A stretch of 64,000 nucleotides of DNA from Leifsonia shinshuensis (lineage in GTDB: Bacteria; Actinomycetota; Actinomycetes; Actinomycetales; Microbacteriaceae), in assembly GCF_014217625.1 (NCBI RefSeq), contig NZ_CP043641.1, positions 558,001 through 622,000 on the forward strand, in the 5' to 3' direction. Made by a program: the position numbers and the translations under genes. Of this stretch, positions 30,225-38,349 are shown one piece after another; position 1 is the stretch's first letter; each line of letters begins with the position of its first letter. The notes under the pieces are model-generated. The model saw only the letters and a program-made list of their open reading frames with translations. It was not told where the DNA came from and made no database searches.

Positions 30225-30283
30225 CCGAGGGGCACGTAAACGCCCCTAAAACCGCGGTTTAGGGGCGTTTACGTGCCCTTCGG
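30225..30283. repeat. Palindromic intergenic repeat, copy 2 (bidirectional terminator)
   Basis: A near-perfect palindrome: arms of 26 bases (30225-30250 and 30258-30283, starting CCGAGGGGCACGTAAACG) with a seven-base core that is itself CCGCGG-symmetric. It lies between the convergent AMP nucleosidase and FAD oxidoreductase genes. The arms match copy 1 at 13752-13812. Confidence 0.85.
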
Positions 30284-30286
30284 TGC

Positions 30287-31675
30287 TCAGTGGCCGGTGA
30301 GGGGAGCCATTGCGCGGGCGATGAGGGAGCGGCGGCCGGTGGCTCGCTCCTCCAGATCGGCGCCCTCCATCGCGACGAGGCCGGCGTTCGCGCCGAGGAA
30401 GCGCAGCGGCTCGGGCTCCCAGCGCGGAGAGCGGTGGCCGACCCAGGGGAGGGCGGTGAGCCCGGTGCGCCGGTCCGCGATCAGGTCGGCGAGCGTGCGG
30501 CCGGCGAGGTTCGTGGTGCTGAGCCCGTCGCCGACGTAGCCGCCGGCCCAGGCCTCCCTGGCGTCGCGGTCGATGCCGACGGCGGCGTGCCAGTCGCGCG
30601 GGACGCCCAGCGGGCCGCCCCAGTGGTGGGTGATGCGCACACCGGCGACGGCGGGGAACAGCTCGCCCAGCGTCCGGACGAGGTGGTCGCGCACGCGCGG
30701 CGAGCGATCGTAAGAGGTGTGGATGGCGCTCCCGAGGTGGTAGCGCGCTCCACGGCCGCCGAACGCGATCCGGTTGTCCGCGGTGCGCTGGCCGTAGACG
30801 ATCAGGTGCCGGAAGTCGGCGAAGGTCTGGCCGTGCTCGATGCCGATCTCCTCCCACACGGCGTCGGACAGCGGCTCGGTCGCGATCATCAGCGAATACA
30901 GCGGGAGGATGCTCCGGCCGACCTGCGGCAGCTGCGACCCGTAGCCTTCGGTGGCGTTGACCACGGTCCCGGCCGTGACGGTGCGCTCGGCGCCGTCCAC
31001 CCGCACCCGCACGACGCCGTCCGTCCAGCCGACGACCTCCGTGCCCTCCGCGATGGTCGCCCCGCGGCGCTCGACGGCTCGGGCCAGCCCGCGCACGAGC
31101 TTGGCGGGATGGACGCGCGCGCAGGCCGGGGTGACGGTCGCGGCGATGGCGTCCGGCACCCCGTAGCGTTCGCGCACGGTCTCGGTCCCGGCGAGGGAGA
31201 CGCGGTCGACGCCGAACTCCTCCGACTCGGCGAACTCCGCGCGGGCGGCCTCCAGCTGCACCCGGTCGCGGGCGAACGTCACGGTCCCGCCGCGGACGTA
31301 GTCGCAGTCGATGTCCTCGACGGAGGCGACCCGCCCGACCTCGTCCACAGTGTCGACCATCGCCTGCCGCTGCGCGACGGCGGCGTCCCGGCCGTACCGG
31401 GCGGCGAGGGCCGAGGCCGACCACGGGAACAGCGCAGAGCACCAGCCGCCGTTGCGGCCGGACGCACCGAACCCGGCGACCTCCCGCTCCAGCAGCAGGA
31501 TCCGCAGCCCGGGGTCGAGCTCCTGCAGGTAGTAGGCGGTCCAGAGCCCGGTCAGGCCGGCGCCGACGATCGCCACGTCCACGGTGGCGTCGTCGGCCAG
31601 CGCGGGGCGCGGGCGGAAGCCGTCCTCGGCCTCGGCGATCGAGTCGAACCAGAAGCCGACACTGCGGTAGTCCAC
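30287..31675 (-). CDS. FAD-dependent oxidoreductase (DAO family, amine/amino acid oxidase-like)
   Basis: A 462-residue flavoenzyme with Rossmann motif VAIVGAGLTGLWTAYYL at about 34-50, GASGRNGGWCSA (a motif of the gamma-glutamylputrescine oxidase and related DAO group), and the C-terminal FAD motif GYVGDGLSTTNLAGRTLADL. It would oxidise a secondary or primary amine with H2O2 release. The GTG start has AAGGAG four bases upstream. It is the third gene after Lrp and the class III aminotransferase. With the aminobutyraldehyde-type dehydrogenase divergent from that operon, polyamine or amino acid breakdown is likely, but the substrate is inferred. Confidence 0.87.
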   Translation of the reverse strand: MDYRSVGFWFDSIAEAEDGFRPRPALADDATVDVAIVGAGLTGLWTAYYLQELDPGLRILLLEREVAGFGASGRNGGWCSALFPWSASALAARYGRDAAVAQRQAMVDTVDEVGRVASVEDIDCDYVRGGTVTFARDRVQLEAARAEFAESEEFGVDRVSLAGTETVRERYGVPDAIAATVTPACARVHPAKLVRGLARAVERRGATIAEGTEVVGWTDGVVRVRVDGAERTVTAGTVVNATEGYGSQLPQVGRSILPLYSLMIATEPLSDAVWEEIGIEHGQTFADFRHLIVYGQRTADNRIAFGGRGARYHLGSAIHTSYDRSPRVRDHLVRTLGELFPAVAGVRITHHWGGPLGVPRDWHAAVGIDRDAREAWAGGYVGDGLSTTNLAGRTLADLIADRRTGLTALPWVGHRSPRWEPEPLRFLGANAGLVAMEGADLEERATGRRSLIARAMAPLTGH

Positions 31676-31766
31676 GTCACTCCTTCGAAAGCACGCCGGA
31701 TATGGAACGAGCCCGCGCCCCGCCTGTATGGTGCGGTGCGCGGACTCGTGCCGGCGGTGGTGCGGT

Positions 31767-33182
31767 TTACAGGTGGTTGCTCGCCTCGGTGAGCACCGAC
31801 TCCAGGATCTGCCGGATCTCGACGAACTCGTCCGGGCCGATGGTGAGCGGCGGCGCGAGCTGGACGACGGGGTCGCCACGGTCGTCGGCGCGGCAGTACA
31901 GGCCGGCGTCGAACAGCGCCTTGGAGAGGAAGCCCCGCAGCAGGCGCTCCGACTCGTCGTCGTTGAAGGTCTCCTTGGTGGCCTTGTCCTTCACCAGCTC
32001 GATGCCGAAGAAGTAGCCGTCGCCGCGGACGTCGCCGACGATCGGGAGGTCGAGCAGCTTCTCCAGCTCGGCGCGGAACAGCGGCGAGTTCTCGCGGACC
32101 CGCTCGTTGAGGCGCTCCTCCTCGAAGATGTCCAGGTTCTCCAGCGCCACCGCGGAGGACACCGGGTGACCGCCGAAGGTGTAGCCGTGGTAGAACGACG
32201 TGTTGCCGTGCTTGAAGAGCTCGTAGATCCGGTCGCTGATGATCGTCGCGCCGATGGGGGAGTAGCCGGAGGTCATGCCCTTCGCGCAGGTGATCATGTC
32301 GGGCACGTAGCCGTACTGGTCGCAGGCGAACATGTGGCCGATGCGGCCGAAGGCGCAGATGACCTCGTCGCTGACCATCAGCACGTCGTACTTGTCGCAG
32401 ATCTCGCGCACCCGCTGGAAGTAGCCGGGGGGCGGCGGGAAGCAGCCGCCGGAGTTCTGCACCGGCTCCAGGAAGATCGCGGCGACGGTCTCCGGACCCT
32501 CGAAGTTGATCATCTCCTCGATGCGGTTCGCGGCCCAGACACCGAAGTCCTCGATGTTGTCGGTCGGAGCGCCCATCTCGCCTGCGCGGTAGAAGTTGGT
32601 GTTCGGGACGCGGAACCCGCCGGGGGTCAGCGGCTCGAACATCTCCTTCATGGCCGGGATGCCGGTGATGGCCAGCGCGCCCTGCGGGGTGCCGTGGTAG
32701 GCGACCGCGCGGGAGAGCACCTTGTGCTTGGTCGGGCGGCCCTGCAGCTTCCAGTAGTACTTGGCCAGCTTGAAGGCGGTCTCGACGGCCTCGCCGCCGC
32801 CGGTGGAGAAGAACACCCGGTTGAGGTCGCCCGGCGCGTAGTGAGCGAGGCGGTCCGCGAGCTCGATCGCGTTCGGGTGGGCGTAGGACCAGATCGGGAA
32901 GAAGGCGAGCTGCTCGGCCTGCTTCGCGGCGACCTCGGCGAGGCGCTTGCGGCCGTGGCCCGCGTTCACGACGAACAGGCCGGAGAGGCCGTCGATGTAG
33001 CGCTTGCCGTGGTCGTCCCAGATGTGGTGCCCCTCGCCGCGTGTGATGATGGGGACGCCGTGGCCCTCCTCCATCACCGACTGGCGCGCGAAGTGCATCC
33101 AGAGGTGGTCGCGTGCCTTCGCCTGCAGGTCTGCCTCATCGGGTGTGATGGGCTCGCCGAACGTTTCAACGGTTGTCGTCAT
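31767..33182 (-). CDS. Class III aminotransferase (aspartate aminotransferase family, omega-amino acid/polyamine type)
   Basis: A 471-residue PLP enzyme of the class III fold. The cofactor region is FFSTGGGEAVETAFKLAKYY, the phosphate/ring contacts include EPVQNSGG and VSDEVICAFGR, and the Schiff-base Lys is in TCAKGMTSGYSPIGA. The family transfers terminal amino groups of diamines, omega-amino acids or beta-alanine to pyruvate or 2-oxoglutarate. The ATG is two bases after the lrp stop, so it is co-translated with its likely regulator. With the divergent aldehyde dehydrogenase it could form an amine to aldehyde to acid route. Confidence 0.9.
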   Translation of the reverse strand: MTTTVETFGEPITPDEADLQAKARDHLWMHFARQSVMEEGHGVPIITRGEGHHIWDDHGKRYIDGLSGLFVVNAGHGRKRLAEVAAKQAEQLAFFPIWSYAHPNAIELADRLAHYAPGDLNRVFFSTGGGEAVETAFKLAKYYWKLQGRPTKHKVLSRAVAYHGTPQGALAITGIPAMKEMFEPLTPGGFRVPNTNFYRAGEMGAPTDNIEDFGVWAANRIEEMINFEGPETVAAIFLEPVQNSGGCFPPPPGYFQRVREICDKYDVLMVSDEVICAFGRIGHMFACDQYGYVPDMITCAKGMTSGYSPIGATIISDRIYELFKHGNTSFYHGYTFGGHPVSSAVALENLDIFEEERLNERVRENSPLFRAELEKLLDLPIVGDVRGDGYFFGIELVKDKATKETFNDDESERLLRGFLSKALFDAGLYCRADDRGDPVVQLAPPLTIGPDEFVEIRQILESVLTEASNHL

Positions 33183-33184
33183 GG

Positions 33185-33667
33185 TTATCGCGTTCCCCAG
33201 TTGTAGAACTGTTTGTGGAGTTTGAGGTACACGAACGTCTCGGTGGAGAGGACTCCCTCGAGCGTCCGGATCTCGGAGTTGAGCATCGTGATGAGGTCGA
33301 GGTCGTTCTCGCACACGACCTCCGCGAGGATGTCGTACGTGCCCGCCGTGAGGACCACGTAGTCCACGGCCGGCATGGCGGCGAGCTTGTCCGCGATCAC
33401 CAGCGTGTCGCCGGTGACGCGCACCCCGATCATGGCCTGGCGGTAGAAGCCCAGCTGCATGGGATCGGTCACGGCCACGATCTGCATCACGCCCGACTCG
33501 GTCAGCTTCTGCACGCGCTGGCGCACGGCCGCCTCGCTGAGACCGACGGCCTTGCCGATCTCCGCATAGGACTTGCGGCCGTCCACCTGCAACTGCTCGA
33601 TGATCGCCTTGGAGACGTCGTCGATGATCGCAGCCTTCGTGCCGTTCGTTGCCCGAGGGGTACTCAT
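33185..33667 (-). CDS. Lrp/AsnC family transcriptional regulator
   Basis: A 160-residue one-domain-pair regulator: a winged helix-turn-helix at about 17-60 (KSYAEIGKAVGLSEAAVRQRV) followed by an AsnC/RAM ligand domain (TAGTYDILAEVVCENDLDL). It probably senses an amino acid or the operon substrate and controls both its own operon and the divergent dehydrogenase gene. It is the first gene of the aminotransferase and oxidoreductase operon. The ATG follows CAGAAT by six bases. Confidence 0.92.
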   Translation of the reverse strand: MSTPRATNGTKAAIIDDVSKAIIEQLQVDGRKSYAEIGKAVGLSEAAVRQRVQKLTESGVMQIVAVTDPMQLGFYRQAMIGVRVTGDTLVIADKLAAMPAVDYVVLTAGTYDILAEVVCENDLDLITMLNSEIRTLEGVLSTETFVYLKLHKQFYNWGTR

Positions 33668-33679
33668 GGAGCGATTCTG
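33668..33679 (-). promoter_or_regulatory. Possible -10 element of lrp-type gene
   Basis: On the minus strand CAGAAT lies six bases before the ATG, with no ribosome binding site. It overlaps the left half of the GTCAGTG repeat. Confidence 0.35.
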
Positions 33680-33744
33680 TCAGTGGCGAGGCGGTCTAGC
33701 AAGCGAATCCGCACATTCCTGCCCGATTCACTGACGAAATCAGT
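33679..33744. promoter_or_regulatory. Candidate Lrp operator region
   Basis: GTCAGTG at 33679-33685 is repeated inverted as CACTGAC at 33729-33735. The second copy also forms ACTGA-CGAAA-TCAGT at 33730-33744, ending at the -10 hexamer of the dehydrogenase. The spacing of about five helical turns suits an octameric Lrp-type protein wrapping the divergent promoters. Confidence 0.45.
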
Positions 33745-33756
33745 AGACTCCCCGCC
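33744..33756 (+). promoter_or_regulatory. -10 element of aldehyde dehydrogenase gene, probable leaderless start
   Basis: TAGACT is followed by seven bases and the ATG. It abuts the candidate operator. Confidence 0.5.
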
Positions 33757-35214
33757 ATGAGTTCACCGCTGAGCACCACAACCACACCCGAACTGCAGAA
33801 CTTCGTCGCCGGAGCGCGCACCGACGCGCGCGGGAGCGACAGCATCGCCCTGATCGATCCGGCGACCGAGGATGTCTACGCCACTGCGCCCGTCTCCACC
33901 GCCGAGGACGTCGCCGACGCCTATCGGGCCGCGGAGGCCGCCTTCGAGGTGTGGGGGAACACCACGCCCGGCGAGCGGCAGCTCGCGCTGTTCCGGATCG
34001 CCGACGCGATGGAGGAGCGCGCCGAGGAGTTCGCCGACGCCGAGTCGCAGGACACCGGCAAGCCGCGCGGCACGCTGGTGGAGGACGAGATCCTGCTGTC
34101 CGTCGACCAGATCCGCTTCTTCGCGGGAGCCGCCCGCAACCTGGAGGGCCGCTCGGCGGGCGAGTACATGCCCGACCACACCTCGATGATCCGCCGCGAG
34201 CCGATCGGCGTCGTCGGCCAGGTGACACCGTGGAACTACCCGCTCAACATGGCGGTCTGGAAGTTCGCTCCCGCCCTCGCCGCCGGCAACACCACGGTGC
34301 TGAAGCCGTCCGACACCACACCGCTGTCCACCCTGCTGCTGGCGGAGGTCGCGAGCGAGTTCCTGCCGGCCGGCGTGCTCAACGTCGTGCTCGGCGACCG
34401 CAGCACGGGCGCCGCGATGATCGACCACCCGACCCCGCAGCTGGTGTCGATCACCGGCTCGGTGCGTGCGGGTATGGAGGTCGCCCGCGCGGCTTCCTAC
34501 GACCTCAAGCGCGTGCACCTCGAGCTCGGCGGCAAGGCGCCGGTGATCGTGTTCGACGACGCCGACATCCAGAAGGCGGTCGAGGGGATCGTCGCGGCCG
34601 GCTACTTCAACGCCGGCCAGGACTGCACCGCAGCCACGCGTCTGCTGGTGCAGGAGGGCGTCCACGACGAGTTCGTCGCCGCGCTGGCACAGTACGCGCG
34701 GGAGAACGCCCGCACCGGCGCGCCGCGCGAGGACGGCATCCTCTACGGCCCGCTCAACAACGCCAATCAGCTGGCCCAGGTGAGCGGCTTCGTCGACCGG
34801 CTGCCCGACCACGCGAACGTCGAACTCGGCGGCCGCCGCCAGGGCGACCGCGGCTACTTCTGGGAGGCCACGATCGTCTCGGGGCTGCGCCAGGACGACG
34901 ACGCGGTGCAGAACGAGATCTTCGGCCCGGTCCAGACCGTGCAGAAGTTCACCGACGAGGCGGAGGCGCTGCGCTGGGCGAACGGCGTGCGCTACGGGCT
35001 GGCGTCGTCGGTGTGGACGAAGGACCACGGCCGGGCGATGCGGTTCGCCAAGGGCCTCGACTTCGGCTGCGTGTGGATCAACACGCACATCCCGATCGTG
35101 GCCGAGATGCCGCACGGCGGCTTCAAGCACTCCGGCTACGGCAAGGACCTGTCGATGTACGGCTTCGAGGACTACACGCGCGTCAAGCACGTCATGTCGT
35201 ACATCGGGGAGTGA
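33757..35214 (+). CDS. Gamma-aminobutyraldehyde dehydrogenase-type aldehyde dehydrogenase
   Basis: A 485-residue NAD(P)-dependent aldehyde dehydrogenase. The general base Glu lies in [16 protein letters not shown] and the nucleophilic Cys in [14 protein letters not shown], a context typical of gamma-aminobutyraldehyde dehydrogenases (PatD/YdcW). Other landmarks are [13 protein letters not shown] and [15 protein letters not shown]. It would turn 4-aminobutanal (from putrescine) into GABA, or a related omega-aminoaldehyde into its acid. It is divergent from the Lrp-aminotransferase operon and converges on the MFS gene with a one-base gap. Confidence 0.9.
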   Translation: MSSPLSTTTTPELQNFVAGARTDARGSDSIALIDPATEDVYATAPVSTAEDVADAYRAAEAAFEVWGNTTPGERQLALFRIADAMEERAEEFADAESQDTGKPRGTLVEDEILLSVDQIRFFAGAARNLEGRSAGEYMPDHTSMIRREPIGVVGQVTPWNYPLNMAVWKFAPALAAGNTTVLKPSDTTPLSTLLLAEVASEFLPAGVLNVVLGDRSTGAAMIDHPTPQLVSITGSVRAGMEVARAASYDLKRVHLELGGKAPVIVFDDADIQKAVEGIVAAGYFNAGQDCTAATRLLVQEGVHDEFVAALAQYARENARTGAPREDGILYGPLNNANQLAQVSGFVDRLPDHANVELGGRRQGDRGYFWEATIVSGLRQDDDAVQNEIFGPVQTVQKFTDEAEALRWANGVRYGLASSVWTKDHGRAMRFAKGLDFGCVWINTHIPIVAEMPHGGFKHSGYGKDLSMYGFEDYTRVKHVMSYIGE

Positions 35215-35215
35215 G

Positions 35216-36619
35216 CTAGCGCCTCACAGCGACGATGAGGGTGCCGACCGTGAGCAGCGGCAGCACCCACAGCGCCGCGACGGTGTAGCCGCCCGCCGGG
35301 GGCACGAGCGCCCCGGCGGGCGTCGCCGCCGCGAGCAGGAGCCCGGCGAGCGCGCTGCCGATGCTGAAGCCGACGCTGCGCACGATCTGGTTGATGGAGA
35401 GCACGCTCGCGGTCTCGGGAGCCGGCACGCCCTCCAGCACGAGCCGAGGCATGACCGCGGACACGCCGCCGACGCCGAAGCCGAGGACGGTCATGGCGAG
35501 CAGCACCAGGAGGAGGGAGGCGGCGCCGAGCGCGAGCAGCACCGCCGCCAGGGCGACGGCGGCGGCGGACAGCGCGAAGACGCCGCGGGCGCCCGTGCGC
35601 GGGACCATCCGCGGCGCGACCCGTCCCGCGACGAACCCCAGCGCCGAGAACGGGATGAGCGCCGCGCCCGCCGCGACGCCCGGCAGCGCGAAACCGTAGC
35701 CGGCGCCGGCCGGAGTCTGCAGGAAGCGGGTCAGCAGGCTGAAGATCAGGTACATCCCGACGCCCGAGACCAGCATGGCCGCGTTCGCGCGCAGCACCGC
35801 GGGCCTGCCGAGCAGCCGGAGGTCGGCGAGCGGCGCCGGAACCCGCAGCTCGACGACCGCCCAGGCGGCGAGCACGGCGACCGAGAGCGCCAGGATGCCC
35901 GCGCCCAGGATCGGCGGCGACCAGACGGCCGGCTCGGCGACCACGAGGAGGACGCCGAGCGTCCCGAGCCCGAGCAGCACGGCCCCGGCGGCATCCAGCC
36001 GCGGGGTCGCTCCCGGCGTGTCGCGCGGGATGCTGCGCCAGGCGACCACCAGTGCGGCGGCGGAGAGGACCAGCCCGAACGCGTAGGCCGCGCGGAGCCC
36101 GGTGAGCTGGTCGATCAGCCCGACGAGCGGATAGCCGACGCCGATGCCGACGGTGGAGGCGACCGACAGCGCCGCGATCGTGCTCGCCGAGCGCGCCTCC
36201 GTCAGCTCGGTGCGGGCGACGCTCATCAGCAGCGCCACCGCGCCGAGGCCGAGCCCCTGGAGGCCGCGGCCGACGACCAGCACCGCGAACGCGACGGGCG
36301 CGCCGGCCGGCAGCGGCAGGGCGGTGAGCAGTCCGCCTAGCACCACGACCGCGAGCGACGCGAGCAGCGTGGCCCGGCGGCGCGGACCCGCGCCGAGCCT
36401 CCCGAGCACCGGCCCGGCGATCGCGCCGGCGAAGAGCGTCACGGTGAGGGTCCACTGCGCCGCCGCGAGCGGCACGTGCAGGGTGGTCGCCACGGAGGTG
36501 ATCAGCGGGGCGCCGAGGCTGCCGACCACGGCGACGACCAGGGCGACGGCGACGAGCGCGGCGCTGAGTCGCGGTGCCGGTCCCGGTGCTGGTCTCGGTG
36601 CCGGTCGCTCGGAGGTCAT
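35216..36619 (-). CDS. MFS transporter
   Basis: A 467-residue major facilitator protein with about 14 hydrophobic segments, consistent with the drug:H+ antiporter DHA2 group. Motif A-like GPVLGRLGAGPRRRATLL lies between TM2 and TM3, and VVGRGLQGLGLGAVALLMS corresponds to TM4. The start at 36619 is chosen because TAGTGT sits seven bases upstream. An ATG 21 bases further upstream would precede that promoter. It is divergent from the amino acid permease gene. The cargo is unknown. Confidence 0.88.
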   Translation of the reverse strand: MTSERPAPRPAPGPAPRLSAALVAVALVVAVVGSLGAPLITSVATTLHVPLAAAQWTLTVTLFAGAIAGPVLGRLGAGPRRRATLLASLAVVVLGGLLTALPLPAGAPVAFAVLVVGRGLQGLGLGAVALLMSVARTELTEARSASTIAALSVASTVGIGVGYPLVGLIDQLTGLRAAYAFGLVLSAAALVVAWRSIPRDTPGATPRLDAAGAVLLGLGTLGVLLVVAEPAVWSPPILGAGILALSVAVLAAWAVVELRVPAPLADLRLLGRPAVLRANAAMLVSGVGMYLIFSLLTRFLQTPAGAGYGFALPGVAAGAALIPFSALGFVAGRVAPRMVPRTGARGVFALSAAAVALAAVLLALGAASLLLVLLAMTVLGFGVGGVSAVMPRLVLEGVPAPETASVLSINQIVRSVGFSIGSALAGLLLAAATPAGALVPPAGGYTVAALWVLPLLTVGTLIVAVRR

Positions 36620-36632
36620 CGCGGCAACACTA
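36620..36632 (-). promoter_or_regulatory. -10 element of MFS gene, probable leaderless start
   Basis: On the minus strand TAGTGT is followed by seven bases and the ATG, with no ribosome binding site. Confidence 0.5.
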
Positions 36633-36692
36633 CGCGACACGCCGCCCCGGCTTAAACATCCGCTCCTATAGGTATTCGGCCTGCGGCTCCGC

Positions 36693-36698
36693 TACGCT
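36693..36698 (+). promoter_or_regulatory. Possible -10 element of amino acid permease gene
   Basis: TACGCT lies 46 bases before the ATG. Between them are a short CACAC...GTGTG inverted repeat and a GGAAGG ribosome binding site, so this gene has a normal leader. Confidence 0.35.
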
Positions 36699-36744
36699 GC
36701 CTCCCACACACATCGTCGTGTGCGGCTGACCCGGAAGGCATTCG

Positions 36745-38289
36745 ATGTCCGCAGAACCCTCGTCCTCTGCCCATCTGGAGGACGGCGAGCACCTCGCCGT
36801 CCTCGGGTACGAGGACTCCTTCAACCGGTCCATGACCCTGTGGGCCAACTTCGCTCTCGGCTTCACGTACCTCTCGCCGCTGGTGGGCGTGTACTCGCTG
36901 TTCGCCGTCGCGATGGCGACGGGAGGCCCGCCCTCCATCTGGTGGATCGTCATCGTCGGCGCCGGCCAGTTCCTGGTCTCGCTCGTCTTCGGGGAGGTGG
37001 TCTCGCAGTACCCCATCCACGGCGGCATCTACCCGTGGGCGCGGCGGCTCTGGGGCCGGCGCTACGCGTGGATGGCGGCCTGGGTCTACATCTGGGCGAT
37101 GATCGTGACCATCACCGCGGTGGCGTCGTACGGCAGCGGCTTCCTCGCCAGCCTGTTCGGCCTCCCCGCCACCAAGGAGGTCACCTTCGGACTGACGGTG
37201 CTGCTGCTCGTGGTTGCGCTCGGGCTCAACTTCACCGGCACGAAGACGCTGGCGACGGTCGCCCGCATCGGGCTGTCGGCGGAGCTCATCGGTGTGATCG
37301 CGGTGGGCCTCTACCTGCTGATCTTCCAGCGCAAGCACCCGTTCTCGGTGTTCTTCGACACGATGGGCGTGCAGGGCCACGGCTCGTACCTGGTGGCGTT
37401 CCTCGGGGCGGCGCTGGCCGGCCTGTTCCTCTTCTACGGCTTCGAGGCGTGCGGCGACGTCGCAGAGGAGGTCGCGAACCCGGCCCGGCGCATCCCGCTC
37501 GCCATGATGATGACCATCCTGGTCGGCGGCGTCTCGGCCCTGTTCGCCTTCGGCGGCTACGTGCTGGCGGCGCCCGACCTGGCGAAGATCGTCGCGGGCA
37601 AGGATGTCGACCCGATCCCGGAGATCCTGCAGTCCACCCTCGGCGACGTCGGCGCGAAGATCTTCCTGGTCGTCGCGGTCACCGCGTTCCTGTCCTGCGT
37701 GCTCAGCCTGCAGGCCGCGGCGAGCCGGCTGCTGTTCTCGTTCGCGCGCGACGGGATGATCCCCGCGCACCGCTGGCTGTCGCAGGTGTCGCCGCGCACG
37801 AAGGTGCCGGTGAACGCGCTCATCGTGGCGTGCAGCATCCCGGTGCTGATCAGCCTGATCGTCTACCTCGGGCCGGACGGGCTGATCACTCAGGTGACCG
37901 CGTTCGCGGTGCTCGGCATCTACGTCGCGTTCCAGTCGGTGGTGCTCGCGTCGCTGCGGCAGCGGGTGAAGGGCTGGCGTCCGGCCGGACCGTTCTCGCT
38001 CGGGCGCGGCGGGCTCATCGTCAACATCCTCGCGCTCGCCTACGGGATCTTCGCGATGGTCCTGCTGGCCTGGCCGACGAGCACGGGCAACTGGTTCAAC
38101 GACTGGATCGTGCTGATCGGCCTCGGGATCGTCGCGGGCGCGGGACTGCTGTACCTGTTCCTCGCCCGGCCGGACCGGGCGTCGGACGCGCCGGCGGGCG
38201 ACGCCATCCAGGTGGCGGAGCTGCTGAGGGCGCGCCGGAGCGGTCTCGCGTCGCCGTCGGCCTCCGCGGAGGCGGCGCCGGTCGACTGA
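36745..38289 (+). CDS. APC family amino acid permease
   Basis: A 514-residue permease with about 12 membrane helices. TM1 has the APC-type unwound substrate site region WANFALGFTYLSPLVGVYSL, and the loop GEVVSQYPIHGGIYPWARRLWG is typical of the family's GABA/polyamine/choline-type branch. FYGFEACGDVAEEVANPARR is the conserved cytosolic stretch after TM6. Both termini are hydrophilic. GGAAGG precedes the ATG. Its neighbours (aminotransferase, aldehyde dehydrogenases, glutaryl-CoA dehydrogenase) suggest uptake of an amine or amino acid that they degrade. Confidence 0.9.
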   Translation: MSAEPSSSAHLEDGEHLAVLGYEDSFNRSMTLWANFALGFTYLSPLVGVYSLFAVAMATGGPPSIWWIVIVGAGQFLVSLVFGEVVSQYPIHGGIYPWARRLWGRRYAWMAAWVYIWAMIVTITAVASYGSGFLASLFGLPATKEVTFGLTVLLLVVALGLNFTGTKTLATVARIGLSAELIGVIAVGLYLLIFQRKHPFSVFFDTMGVQGHGSYLVAFLGAALAGLFLFYGFEACGDVAEEVANPARRIPLAMMMTILVGGVSALFAFGGYVLAAPDLAKIVAGKDVDPIPEILQSTLGDVGAKIFLVVAVTAFLSCVLSLQAAASRLLFSFARDGMIPAHRWLSQVSPRTKVPVNALIVACSIPVLISLIVYLGPDGLITQVTAFAVLGIYVAFQSVVLASLRQRVKGWRPAGPFSLGRGGLIVNILALAYGIFAMVLLAWPTSTGNWFNDWIVLIGLGIVAGAGLLYLFLARPDRASDAPAGDAIQVAELLRARRSGLASPSASAEAAPVD

Positions 38290-38301
38290 CCCCGCACCCA
38301 C

Positions 38302-38342
38302 ATGCGCCCGCCGTCGGAACTGTGCGCCGACGGCGGGCGCAT
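38302..38342. terminator. Bidirectional terminator between permease and aldehyde dehydrogenase
   Basis: A perfect 16-base-pair stem (ATGCGCCCGCCGTCGG, 38302-38317, with 38327-38342) and a nine-base loop lie between the convergent stops. Confidence 0.8.
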
Positions 38343-38349
38343 CCGTGTG

